Assembly: GCA_016201865.1 (NCBI GenBank)
Contig: JACQCA010000067.1
Location: forward strand, 1-35,766
Length of the DNA stretch: 35,766 nucleotides
Direction of reading: 5' to 3'
DNA from: Nitrospirota bacterium
GTDB taxonomy: Bacteria; Nitrospirota; Nitrospiria; JACQBZ01
The notes beneath the pieces were generated by a model. That model did not search any database and had not been told where the DNA came from. It saw only the letters and a list, made by a program, of their open reading frames with translations. Shown here in pieces: positions 7,984 to 16,187 of this stretch. The translations under genes and the position numbers were made by a program. Every line of letters starts with the position of its first letter. The stretch's first letter is position 1.

Positions 7984-8479
7984 CGCGGGTCTCCCTTTGG
8001 ATCGGTTCCACGCCCAAGGCCCGGAGTTCCCCGACCGCGGCCTCGACCACGCGGGGAAGAGCATCCCGAAGCATGGGTGTGAGATCGAGGCCGACTTCCC
8101 GGACCTCAAGCGGCTGAACGCCGAGGATCCGTGTAAAAGGGAGCTTCCCCAGAAACCGAGCCGTCGACAGCAGCTCAGCGATGCCGATCTCATGGGCCGA
8201 GAAGAAGGGCCCCCGACGCGCGGACAGGTCTTCCGGGGCAAGTCGGTAGATCGCCCCCGGAGATTCCTTTCCGGTAACAGCATCAATGATCAGCAGATGC
8301 TCCGCCCCTTCGAATTCCGGCAGACACCGCAAACCCGCCACGCCCGCCTCGACGATCCGGACGCGGTCCGGGAAGTCGTAGGTCTCGGCCAAGGCCCGAA
8401 CGGCCCAGACACCGACGCCGTCATCCTGCATGAGCGTGTTGCCGACACCCAAGACGACGATGGAAGGGGCGCTCGTCAT
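7976..8479 (-). CDS. hyaD: Hydrogenase maturation endopeptidase (HyaD/HupD family)
   Basis: This nickel-dependent protease trims the C-terminal extension from the hydrogenase large subunit once the metal centre is built. The 167-residue protein has the family's start, IVVLGVGNTLMQDDGVGVW (residues 7-25), with the conserved GVGN and the metal-binding Asp/Glu region. It also has EAGVAG, IIDAV and SAHEIGIAELL (histidine ligand). Its start (8479) overlaps the stop of the cytochrome b gene by 4 bases (ATGA). Its substrate is clearly the neighbouring large subunit, whose C-terminus carries the cleavable tail. Confidence 0.93.
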   Translation of the reverse strand: MTSAPSIVVLGVGNTLMQDDGVGVWAVRALAETYDFPDRVRIVEAGVAGLRCLPEFEGAEHLLIIDAVTGKESPGAIYRLAPEDLSARRGPFFSAHEIGIAELLSTARFLGKLPFTRILGVQPLEVREVGLDLTPMLRDALPRVVEAAVGELRALGVEPIQRETRDA

Positions 8480-9147
8480 TTTCCGGCGCCTCCCCCGTGC
8501 TCCTGGACCTTGTACTTGTAGCCGGTGATCATCGAGCGGACCGTATGGTCGCGCCGGATCCAGGTCGTCATCGTCGCCATGTAGACGTGAATCGCCACCG
8601 TGATGAGGAAGACCCACATCGCAAGGAAATGCCAGATGCGGGTGTAAGACTCCCCGCCCAGAAGGTCGCGCACCCAGAGAAAGCGGTCCGGCGCCGCGAT
8701 GATGCCGAACACCTTCCCTCGGTAAAGGGCGAACCCGGTCAGGGTCATAAAGAGAACCAGGAAGACCCAGAAGAGATAGGTCAGGGCCTGCATCGGATTA
8801 TACCGACGGTACTCCTTGTGCGTTTCTTTTATAAAAAGATAGTACGGCAGAATGTCCGTGATGTTTTTAAGATTCCGTAGGATCCCGAAATCCCGCCAGT
8901 CGGCGTCGAAGGCCGAATTGAAGGCCAGATAGATTCTCACCACAAGCCCCAGGATGAAGACGTAGGCCGACGTGAAATGGGCGAACCGCATCCAGGCCAT
9001 CACGGCCAGACCGCCCGGTTCGCCTCCCGGTAAAAACGGCCAGTGGATATAAAATCCCGTGACGGTCAGCACGGTCATCGCCAAGACACGGACCCAGTGG
9101 TCGATCCGATAGGTCAGGTTCCATTCATACACGTATTCTCGTTTCAT
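8476..9147 (-). CDS. hyaC: Ni/Fe-hydrogenase b-type cytochrome subunit
   Basis: This is a 223-residue integral membrane diheme cytochrome b that anchors the periplasmic hydrogenase and passes electrons to the quinone pool. Four membrane helices are visible (about residues 18-38, 58-78, 122-145 and 170-192). Conserved histidines lie in RIDHWVRVLAM, MRFAHFTSAYVF, RIWHFLAMWVF and VAIHVYMATM, the expected heme ligands. Length and order match HyaC/HupC. It starts 7 bases after the large-subunit stop, with a TGAGG site. Confidence 0.95.
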   Translation of the reverse strand: MKREYVYEWNLTYRIDHWVRVLAMTVLTVTGFYIHWPFLPGGEPGGLAVMAWMRFAHFTSAYVFILGLVVRIYLAFNSAFDADWRDFGILRNLKNITDILPYYLFIKETHKEYRRYNPMQALTYLFWVFLVLFMTLTGFALYRGKVFGIIAAPDRFLWVRDLLGGESYTRIWHFLAMWVFLITVAIHVYMATMTTWIRRDHTVRSMITGYKYKVQEHGGGAGK

Positions 9148-9154
9148 GATTGCC

Positions 9155-10744
9155 TCACGAGATTCGAACTTTGTAGACCGCGTTGCTTTCCGGGTCGATC
9201 ACATGGACGGTGCAGGCCAGACAGGGGTCGAAGGAATGGGCCACGCGCAGGATTTCAAGCGGCCGCTTTGCATCGGCCACCGGTGTCCCGATGAGAGCCT
9301 GTTCAATCGGTCCTTTGACCCCGTTGGCATCCCTCGGCGAGATGTTCCAGCAGGTCGGCGTGATCACTTGGTAGTTGGCCAGCCGTGTTCCCTCGATCTG
9401 ATTCCAGTGGCCCAGCGCGCCGCGAGGGGCTTCCCAAAGACCCACGCCTTGTGCTCGGGCCGGCAGCGTGTACGGAGTGAAGGTATCTTTCTTCTCTGTC
9501 CTGATGTTCTCCAAGATCTCGTCGGACCACTGCACCATGGCATCGGCGATGATTTTCGTCTCCAATGCACGGGCCGCGATCCGGCCGACGACGGAAAAGA
9601 GGACCTCCGGATGGCCGCCGACGCCGAGCGCTCCAAGTGTCTGGTCGATCAGCGGGCGGGCCGCCGGGTGCCCCTTCGCGTACGCAACGACCATTCGAGC
9701 CAAGGCGCCCACCTCCATCGGTCGGCCCCCATAACGGGGAGCCTTGGCCCAGGTGTACTTTTTCTCCACATCCCATTGCGTAAACTCCGGCTCGGTCACG
9801 CCCATGCTCGGATGCGTCGGCTTGCCGTCCTTATACCAGCCGTGGGTCACATCCTCCGTAATAGTCGCCGGCTCAATCTCAAGCGCTTTGAGCCGACCGT
9901 CCAGGACGGTTCCGCTCGGCATAAGCCGGTTCTTGGTGTCAAAACTCGGGTCGTCAAAGACCCCCCAGGCCAGGAAGTTGCGCGGACCGACGCCGATCTT
10001 TGCGTAGTCGAGGTAATACGGCGCAATCGCCAAGACATCCGGAATATAAACATGCTCGACCCAATGCCGGATTTCTTCCAGTCGCGGTTTCAGGTTGGCC
10101 ATGTCATCCACAGTTGGGATGTGTACCGATCCGCCGGCCGGCGTCGTCATCGTCATCGGCATCCGCCCGCCGAAGATGGCCGAGATGTGCGAGGCCTGGG
10201 CCTGTTTGTCGAGCGCTTCGAGATAATGGGCCACGGCCAGCAGGTTCAGTTCGGGGGGCAGCTTATAGGCGGGATGTCCCCAATAGGCGTTGGCGAACGG
10301 ACCGAGCTGGCCGCCTTCCACGGACTTTCGCAGTCTCGCCTGAACATCCTTTAAATAATGATCCTTCGTCTCGGCCTTGATCGCCGAGACGACATCCACG
10401 AAATCGAGCGCGGCCAGGTGATAGAACCATAAAATATGAGAATGAAGAAATTGGGCGCCCTCGACCATGTTGCGCACGAGCCGACCGGTATCGGGGGCAT
10501 GGATGCCGGTCGCGCTTTCAAGGCAGAGGGCCGCAGCATGGGCATGGGAGGTAGGGCAGACGCCGCAGATCCGCTGTGTGATGTGATAGGCATCGCGGGG
10601 ATCGCGACCTTTCAGCACGATCTCGAATCCGCGGAAGAGCGTCCCCGACGCCCAGGCATCCTTGACTTTTCCACCTTCAACCTCCACTTCGAGCGCCAGA
10701 TGTCCCTCGATGCGGGTGATCGGATCGATAATAATGCGGCTCAT
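9155..10744 (-). CDS. hupL: [NiFe] hydrogenase large subunit, group 1 (membrane-bound, uptake type)
   Basis: This subunit carries the nickel-iron centre that splits H2. The 529-residue protein has the N-terminal L1 motif RICGVCPTSH (Cys60, Cys63) and the C-terminal L2 motif DPCLACTVH (Cys508, Cys511, His514). A 15-residue tail (VIDPESNAVYKVRIS) follows, to be removed by the maturation protease after His514. SRIIIDPITRIEGHL at the start and the overall pattern fit group 1 respiratory uptake enzymes. The start has a GGAGAGGAA site and overlaps the small-subunit stop by 4 bases. It has no signal of its own and should be co-exported with the Tat-targeted small subunit. Confidence 0.97.
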   Translation of the reverse strand: MSRIIIDPITRIEGHLALEVEVEGGKVKDAWASGTLFRGFEIVLKGRDPRDAYHITQRICGVCPTSHAHAAALCLESATGIHAPDTGRLVRNMVEGAQFLHSHILWFYHLAALDFVDVVSAIKAETKDHYLKDVQARLRKSVEGGQLGPFANAYWGHPAYKLPPELNLLAVAHYLEALDKQAQASHISAIFGGRMPMTMTTPAGGSVHIPTVDDMANLKPRLEEIRHWVEHVYIPDVLAIAPYYLDYAKIGVGPRNFLAWGVFDDPSFDTKNRLMPSGTVLDGRLKALEIEPATITEDVTHGWYKDGKPTHPSMGVTEPEFTQWDVEKKYTWAKAPRYGGRPMEVGALARMVVAYAKGHPAARPLIDQTLGALGVGGHPEVLFSVVGRIAARALETKIIADAMVQWSDEILENIRTEKKDTFTPYTLPARAQGVGLWEAPRGALGHWNQIEGTRLANYQVITPTCWNISPRDANGVKGPIEQALIGTPVADAKRPLEILRVAHSFDPCLACTVHVIDPESNAVYKVRIS

Positions 10745-11928
10745 TTTCTTTCCTCTCCTTCTTCGCGCGGCTCGCTTTTAAACCGCCCCTTCATGGCCGT
10801 ACCGATGGCATGGGCCGCAATCCCGACTGCCGTGGCGACGCCGGCCGCGATCCCGATGGTATCGGCGCCCGTTTCCACACCCTCCAGACCGGGAACTTTC
10901 ACATTCGGAAGCCTCTCGTAGAAACCGGCGAACTTGTCGACCCATCCGTGCTCGGCGCAGCCGATGCAGGGAGCGCCCGCGCCGATGCACCAACTGACCC
11001 GATCGTTGTACCGCATCTTCGAACAGTTGGCGTAAGTCTCCGGCCCCTTGCAGCCGACCTTGTAAAGACAGTAACCCCGTTCCTCTTCATTGGTTCCGAA
11101 TCGCTCGACGAAGCGGCCCGCATCGAAATGCGCACGGCGTTCGCATTGATCATGGATCGTCTGCCCGTAAAAGATTTTCGGCCGACCAAAGCCGTCCATC
11201 TCCGGCACCCGGTCGGTCATCAGGAAGTCCACGATGGTGGCGACCAGAATCCCTTCATTGACGGGACAGAGATCCAGATTGATGCAGTTGACGCCGAGCG
11301 CCTCGCGGACTCCCTTGAGCCCGGCCGGGTTAGGATCACCGGCAGGCACGCCGCCCCACGTGGCGCAGCTTCCGACGGCGATGACCGCCTTGGCCTTCGC
11401 TGCAAACTCTTTTCCGATGTCGATCATCTCGCGTCGTGCGATCATGCCGTATCCCTTTTTTGTCGGGATCGCTCCTTCGATGATCAGAATATAGCCTCCG
11501 CGATCCAATGCCTGATGGAGAATCTCCTCGGCCTGCGCACCGGCCGCCGCCATGATTGTCTCGTTGTAATCGAGGCTCAGGGTCTCGAGAATCAGCTGCG
11601 CGGCATTGGGATAGTTGGCCTTGATCAGCGCCTCGGTGCAGCCGGTATCCGAGGCGAAGTTCAACCAGACGACCGAAGGTCGTTTGGCGGCCGCCGCAAC
11701 CAAGGCTTCAGCAATTCGGGGAATGCCTATCGAGCCGAGGCCGAGAAAAGCCGCCGCCGCGCCGCAAACCTTGAGAAAGTCTCGCCGGTTTACTCCAGAG
11801 ATGACCGACGGTTCATCCGCCTGGGTTTTGGGGTCCTGAATGACCGGCAATCGGATGCCCTTCCGATGACTCATCCCTGAAATCAGAGGCGGTTCAACCT
11901 CCTGGATGACGGGTAATTCGATCTGCAT
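10741..11928 (-). CDS. hupS: [NiFe] hydrogenase small subunit, Tat-exported, with unusual proximal cluster ligand
   Basis: This FeS subunit takes electrons from the active site to the cytochrome b. The 395-residue protein has a Tat signal (NRRDFLKVCGAAAAFLGL, residues 47-64), FeS ligands and a C-terminal membrane anchor (about 355-378). Distal cluster ligands are His259, Cys262, Cys287 and Cys293; medial ligands are Cys302, Cys321 and Cys324. At the proximal cluster, Cys97, Cys188 and Cys221 are present, but the first cysteine of the usual C-T-G-C motif is Asp94 (ASDTGC). The 46 residues before the twin arginine are unusually long and hold a degenerate duplication (LPVIQ...ISG twice). The ATG at 11928 is supported by GGAGGGCG. 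It is the first gene of the operon, about 60 bases after a sigma54 promoter. Confidence 0.95.
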   Translation of the reverse strand: MQIELPVIQEVEPPLISGMSHRKGIRLPVIQDPKTQADEPSVISGVNRRDFLKVCGAAAAFLGLGSIGIPRIAEALVAAAAKRPSVVWLNFASDTGCTEALIKANYPNAAQLILETLSLDYNETIMAAAGAQAEEILHQALDRGGYILIIEGAIPTKKGYGMIARREMIDIGKEFAAKAKAVIAVGSCATWGGVPAGDPNPAGLKGVREALGVNCINLDLCPVNEGILVATIVDFLMTDRVPEMDGFGRPKIFYGQTIHDQCERRAHFDAGRFVERFGTNEEERGYCLYKVGCKGPETYANCSKMRYNDRVSWCIGAGAPCIGCAEHGWVDKFAGFYERLPNVKVPGLEGVETGADTIGIAAGVATAVGIAAHAIGTAMKGRFKSEPREEGEERK

Positions 11929-11990
11929 GGCGCCCTCCTTACCTTAAACTAATAAAACCTTCATACTTTGATATTCACATTATTATGTTG

Positions 11991-12006
11991 TGCAATGCCC
12001 ATGCCA
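11991..12006 (-). promoter_or_regulatory. Sigma54 promoter of the hydrogenase operon
   Basis: The minus strand reads TGGCATGGGCATTGCA, i.e. TGGCATG-N4-TTGCA, against the consensus TGGCACG-N4-TTGCW. The GG and GC are correctly 10 bases apart. The predicted transcript start is near 11980, leaving about 50 bases of leader before hupS. Sigma54 control of uptake hydrogenases is well known in other bacteria. Confidence 0.75.
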
Positions 12007-12058
12007 TATCGTTATTAAAGGGTTTCGTTATCTCGGCGTAAACGAAACCTTTCGATAT
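12006..12058. promoter_or_regulatory. Large imperfect palindrome upstream of the hydrogenase promoter (candidate activator site)
   Basis: The core is GGTTTCGTT (12021-12029) and AACGAAACC (12041-12049), a perfect 9-base inverted repeat with an 11-base spacer. Outer arms ATATCG (12006-12011) and CGATAT (12053-12058) extend it. It touches the -24 element. A related half-site, GGCTTCGTT, lies at 12125-12133. It could be the binding site of an NtrC-type activator, or of a repressor given its closeness to the promoter. Confidence 0.55.
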
Positions 12059-12237
12059 CACAAAGAGATGCCCTAAGACGCATCGTTCGAGACAAATGCT
12101 TACAAGGCCGCCGTTGTTCTAAAAGGCTTCGTTTGTGTTTAAGGAGTTAGACAGGAGCGGCCGGGAATTCGACACATGGCTTGGATTTTCTGGGATTTAT
12201 GATTCGTCCAGGAGGGTAGACATGTTTTCAGATACTT
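12059..12237. other. Non-coding gap between hydrogenase promoter region and pncB
   Basis: Contains the extra half-site GGCTTCGTT (12125-12133). On the plus strand an AGGAGGG ribosome-like site at 12210-12216 precedes ATG 12222. That ATG opens a 14-codon frame (MFSDTFRQTQAVRS, stop ending at 12266) overlapping the 3' end of pncB. The peptide may be the remnant of a lost gene. I see no RNA gene or clear terminator here. Confidence 0.4.
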
Positions 12238-13590
12238 TTAGACAGACCCAGGCCGTCCGGTCTTGATGTCCACCTCATCGGCCAGGGCGGTCAGGGCATC
12301 GGCAATTTTCACCGGATACACGGGAGCACCCCGAAGCCGGCGCAACGGCTCGGGCAGGCGCGCCAGTTGCCCGGCGGCATACGTCCTCGATTGGGTCAGC
12401 GGGACGGAAGGAGTGAGACGCCGACCTGCGCGCATCACGGGCTGAATGAGCCGCTCGCCGTCCCGGGGGTCATCCTCCAAGGTCAGAAGATCCTCCGCCA
12501 TACAACCGTCTGCGCCATACCGCCGGAAAATCTGCTTGCGCCCCGGCCAGGTGGCCTTCCCTTCCGAGCGCTTGCGCCGGGCGCGACCGGCATACTCCTC
12601 AAGTTTATAGGCGCAGTCCAGATGCGGCGCGTCGGCCGAAGTGACGAGATCCGAACCGATGCCGTAGCCGTCGATCGGGGCCCTGGTCTCGATCAGATTC
12701 CACAATCGTCCTTCGCTCAGGTTGCCGCTCGCGAAGATTTTCACGTCGGTCAAACCGCCGTTGTCTAAAATTCGACGGACTTTCCGCGCATGGTCGCCCA
12801 GATCCCCGCTGTCCAGCCGCACGGCCTTGATCACAATTCCTTCCGATTTGAGCTGAGGGGCGAGTAAGACCACCTTTTCAGCCGCCGCTTCCGTGTCGTA
12901 GGTATCCAGCAGGAGGGTCACGTTATTCGGCTGTGCATGGGCAAAATTTACAAAGGCCTCCCGTTCATCATCATGGGCCTGGATAAAAGAGTGCGCCATG
13001 GTGCCGTACGCCGGGACACCGAAGCGGTGCTCGGCCAGGACGGTGGCCGATCCGGAGAACCCGGCAAGGTATGCCGCCCGCGCCGCCATCAGCCCGGCCT
13101 CCGCGCCGTGAGCCCGACGCAGTCCGAAGTCGATGAGGAGTTTCCCCGGCGCCGCCAGTACGAACCGGGCCGCCTTGGACGCGATCAGGATCTGGAAATG
13201 GAGGAGATTAATCAGGCGGGTTTCAACCAGTTGCGCCTGTGGAAGCGGGGCGGTTACACGTAAAATCGGCTCATGCGGAAAAAAGATCGTTCCTTCCGGC
13301 ACGGCATGGACATCACCCGTAAACCGCAGCCGCTCCAGGTAATCCACGAAAGGCCGGCTGAACCGTCCGCTGTCGGCCAGCCATTTCAGCTCTTCGGGGG
13401 TAAACTGCAGCGTTTCCAGAAAATCCAACGACTGTTCCAGCCCGGCGGCCATCAAGAAACCGCGGTCGTGCGGCAGCTTTCGCACGAAGAATTCAAATAC
13501 GGCCGTCTCTTCCATTTCCCGGTCGAAATAGCCCTGAAGCATCGTGAGCTGGTAGAGATCGGTCAGCAGGACGCTGGTCTGGGATCCCAT
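12238..13590 (-). CDS. pncB: Nicotinate phosphoribosyltransferase
   Basis: Converts nicotinate and PRPP to nicotinate mononucleotide, the entry step of the NAD salvage (Preiss-Handler) pathway in the cytoplasm. The 450-residue protein begins with LLTDLYQLTMLQGYF, the family's signature. It has FEFFVRKLPHDRGFLMAAGLE split over residues 28-50, the DFGLRRAHG motif, LLDTYDTE, and VRLDSGDLGDHARKVR with the substrate-binding Asp. IFASGNLSE and YGIGSDLVTSADAP complete the phosphate-binding part. It follows the Lon-like protease by 15 bases on the same strand and is probably co-transcribed with it. Confidence 0.95.
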   Translation of the reverse strand: MGSQTSVLLTDLYQLTMLQGYFDREMEETAVFEFFVRKLPHDRGFLMAAGLEQSLDFLETLQFTPEELKWLADSGRFSRPFVDYLERLRFTGDVHAVPEGTIFFPHEPILRVTAPLPQAQLVETRLINLLHFQILIASKAARFVLAAPGKLLIDFGLRRAHGAEAGLMAARAAYLAGFSGSATVLAEHRFGVPAYGTMAHSFIQAHDDEREAFVNFAHAQPNNVTLLLDTYDTEAAAEKVVLLAPQLKSEGIVIKAVRLDSGDLGDHARKVRRILDNGGLTDVKIFASGNLSEGRLWNLIETRAPIDGYGIGSDLVTSADAPHLDCAYKLEEYAGRARRKRSEGKATWPGRKQIFRRYGADGCMAEDLLTLEDDPRDGERLIQPVMRAGRRLTPSVPLTQSRTYAAGQLARLPEPLRRLRGAPVYPVKIADALTALADEVDIKTGRPGSV

Positions 13591-13605
13591 CGGGCGTTGA
13601 TCCTT

Positions 13606-16047
13606 TTAGTCCGGCGGCTCCGAGGCCGGAGCGCCCGTCGTCCGGGGACGATCCGCTTCCATCTCGCGCATTTTTTCGGTCATCTCCGTCAGCCGCTTCA
13701 TCACCGCCGCATTGACCGTCCCGGCCGGATAGGTGCCGTCCGGCCGGAGTTCCCCGGCGGGAATACCCGTTAGGATCTCCATCGCCTCGTCAATGGTCGA
13801 GGCCGCATAGACATGAAACGTTCCCGCAGCCGCCGCCTCCACCACCTCATCCTTGAGCATGAGGTGCTTGACATTCTTTTGAGGGATGACCACGCCCTGC
13901 TCGCCCGTCAGCCCCGCGATTTTGCAGACGGCATAGAACCCTTCGATTTTTTCATTCACGCCGCCGACGGCCTGAAGTTCGCCCCGTTGATTTACCGAAC
14001 CCGTCATGGCAATGCCCTGGCGGATAGGACTATCGGAAAGACCGGATAGAAGGGCGATGAGTTCCGCGGCCGAGGCGCTGTCGCCCTCCACATCGCCGTA
14101 GCTCTGCTCAAAACAGAGGCTGGCCGCAAGCGAAAGGGGAATCTCCCGCGCATAACGGCCGCCCAGGTATCCGGAGAGGATCAGGACCCCCTTGCTGTGC
14201 GTCTTGCCGCTGAGCTTGGCCTCCCGCTCGATGTTCACGATTCCGGACGGACCGAGAAAGACCCGGGCCGTGATGCGGGACGGCCGGCCGAAGGAAAAAT
14301 CCCCCAGATCGTGAACCGAAAGCCCATTGACCTGGCCCACCACGGCGCCCGACAGATCCACCATGATGGTTCCCTCGGTGATCAGTTCACGAATGCGCTC
14401 TTCCAAGAGGTTCGACCGGTAGGCCTTTTCCTCCACGGCTTTCTGCACATGCGGGCGCGACACCCGTTCCTTCCCGTCCCGGCGAGCCCAGTGGCCGGCC
14501 TCCCGCACCAGATCCGCCAGGTCGCTGAAACGCAGAGAGAGCTTTTTCTGGTGCTCCGCCCATCGGGAGGTCTGCTCCAGCACGGCGGCCACGGCGGTTC
14601 GATCAAAATGGAGCAGTCCTTCCTCTCGACAGATCCTCGCGACGAAATGGGCATACTGCATCGGCGACTCGGCCTCACGATTCTGCTGCAGATCGAAATC
14701 CACCTTGACTTTATAGAGCTTGCCGAAATCCTCTTCATACGTATGGAGCAGGTAATAGATCATCGGATTTCCGATCAGAATCACGCGCAGCCGCACGGGG
14801 ATCGGCTCGGGTTTGATCCCCGCCGAGGCGATCACCCCGTAGAGCTCCCCGATATCCTCAATCTTCACCTCCTGATTTTTGATGATTCGCTTGAGCGCTT
14901 CCCAAGAGAAGGGGCTCCGAAGGACATCGAGAACGTTTAGGAGCAGATAGCCTCCGTTGGCTTGAAGAAGGGAGCCGGCTTTGATCAAAGTGAAATCGGT
15001 ATAGAGGGTTCCCAGTCGGCCCTTCTTTTCGATGCGGCCCACGAGGTTGTTGTAAGTCGGGTTCATCTCCTCCACCAGCGGCGCGCCTTGGGTCCCGGCG
15101 TTGTCCACGATGACATTGACCGCATACCGCGTCATCGATTTGTGCGGAGACTCCGGCTCCATTCCGGGAATGCGGAACGGGCTCTCCGGCTCGGGGAGGA
15201 AGTCCTTGAAGTTTTCCAGTACATCCTGCTGGACATCCCGGATGTAGTCCATGATTTTTTTTTGAAACGCCCGATATTTCTCCCGCAGACTTTCGAAGGC
15301 ATGCTCGGAGGTGTAATGCACCGCCTGGCGGTCGAGACCCTCGATCTTCCGGTGCATCTCTTCCCGCAGCGCACGGACCTGCAGGACAAAGGTGTGGATC
15401 TGCTCGTGGAGGGCCTTCTCCTTCCGCTCAATCTCGGATCGGGTTTTGGGCTCCAAGGCCTCTACTTGTTCAGCCTCCAGCGGCCGGCCCTTGATCACGG
15501 GAACCACGACCATGCCCAGAGGAGTGCTCTTGATCATGAAACCGTACTCCCGGGCCTGCTCTTCCAAACGGCTGGTGAGGCTGTCGCGGGCCTTGGAGAA
15601 ATTCTCCTCCAGCAACCGGCGCTGGTCTTCGTACTCCTTGCTTTGAAAAACCTTCGGGAGTTCCACGCGGAATGTAGCGATGAGGCGCTCCATATCCCGC
15701 TGGAACTCCTTTCCCTTCCCGGCGGAGAGGCTCAACGCCTTCGGACGATCCGGATCCTGAAAGTTATGGACGTAGCACCAATCATCCGGGGTGGGCTGTG
15801 TCTCGGCCACCCGTTTGATCATGGACTTCACGATCGTGTTCTTTCCGGTCCCCGGGACGCCGGAAACATAAATGTTGTAACCCCGGTCCTGGATATGGAG
15901 ACCGAAGTCCATCGCCCGAACGGCCCGTTCCTGCCCGATGACGGCATCCTGCGGGATCAGTTCTTCGGTGGACGTGAAGGGAAACTGATTCGGATCAAAG
16001 CGGGCGCGGAGGTTGTCGGAAGAAACCTCCCAGCGGTTTAGGGTCAT
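13606..16047 (-). CDS. ATP-dependent Lon-family protease (LonB-like, AAA_32 type)
   Basis: An 813-residue AAA+ serine protease. An N-terminal segment with ELIPQDAVIGQERAVRAM precedes Walker A GVPGTGKN (about residues 50-57). A long coiled-coil-rich insertion follows (about 100-290; KEKALHEQIHTFVLQ, EEMHRKIEGL). Next come a second ATPase part and a C-terminal Lon peptidase domain with GDSASAAELIALLS (catalytic Ser) and VGGVNEKIEGFYAVC (catalytic Lys). This architecture is that of the soluble Lon-like family distinct from classical LonA. The frame opens at GTG 16053, but ATG 16047 has a GGAG site at proper spacing and is preferred. A sigma70-type promoter lies just upstream. Confidence 0.9.
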   Translation of the reverse strand: MTLNRWEVSSDNLRARFDPNQFPFTSTEELIPQDAVIGQERAVRAMDFGLHIQDRGYNIYVSGVPGTGKNTIVKSMIKRVAETQPTPDDWCYVHNFQDPDRPKALSLSAGKGKEFQRDMERLIATFRVELPKVFQSKEYEDQRRLLEENFSKARDSLTSRLEEQAREYGFMIKSTPLGMVVVPVIKGRPLEAEQVEALEPKTRSEIERKEKALHEQIHTFVLQVRALREEMHRKIEGLDRQAVHYTSEHAFESLREKYRAFQKKIMDYIRDVQQDVLENFKDFLPEPESPFRIPGMEPESPHKSMTRYAVNVIVDNAGTQGAPLVEEMNPTYNNLVGRIEKKGRLGTLYTDFTLIKAGSLLQANGGYLLLNVLDVLRSPFSWEALKRIIKNQEVKIEDIGELYGVIASAGIKPEPIPVRLRVILIGNPMIYYLLHTYEEDFGKLYKVKVDFDLQQNREAESPMQYAHFVARICREEGLLHFDRTAVAAVLEQTSRWAEHQKKLSLRFSDLADLVREAGHWARRDGKERVSRPHVQKAVEEKAYRSNLLEERIRELITEGTIMVDLSGAVVGQVNGLSVHDLGDFSFGRPSRITARVFLGPSGIVNIEREAKLSGKTHSKGVLILSGYLGGRYAREIPLSLAASLCFEQSYGDVEGDSASAAELIALLSGLSDSPIRQGIAMTGSVNQRGELQAVGGVNEKIEGFYAVCKIAGLTGEQGVVIPQKNVKHLMLKDEVVEAAAAGTFHVYAASTIDEAMEILTGIPAGELRPDGTYPAGTVNAAVMKRLTEMTEKMREMEADRPRTTGAPASEPPD

Positions 16048-16078
16048 GGCCACACTCCAGCGGTAAGGTTGGAATGAG

Positions 16079-16108
16079 ACTCTATCCGGTTTGCCGGTTC
16101 GATGTCAA
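16079..16108 (-). promoter_or_regulatory. Sigma70-type promoter of the lon-like/pncB unit
   Basis: Minus strand: TTGACA (16103-16108), 18-base spacer, TAGAGT (16079-16084). The start of transcription would be near 16072, about 25 bases before the ATG at 16047. Confidence 0.5.
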
Positions 16109-16152
16109 TGCCTTGATTCGAGAAATCATGCGCGGAAACACGAATGGATCAT

Positions 16153-16187
16153 AAAAAAACCGAACTCCCCGCTTCCGGGAAATTCGG
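16153..16187 (-). terminator. Rho-independent terminator
   Basis: On the minus strand CCGAATTTCCCG and CGGGGAGTTCGG form a 12-base-pair stem with a few mismatches around a GAAG loop, followed by seven T. It ends transcription coming from 16644 or from the promoter at 16575-16604. Confidence 0.8.

Noticed and set aside
9146-11880. Long plus-strand frames of 402 and 356 codons opposite hupL and hupS
   Set aside because: They are antisense to certain genes with full motifs, lack ribosome sites, and show arginine/histidine-rich composition typical of the complement of GC-rich coding DNA. The same applies to plus frames at 14962-16041 and 25147-26265.
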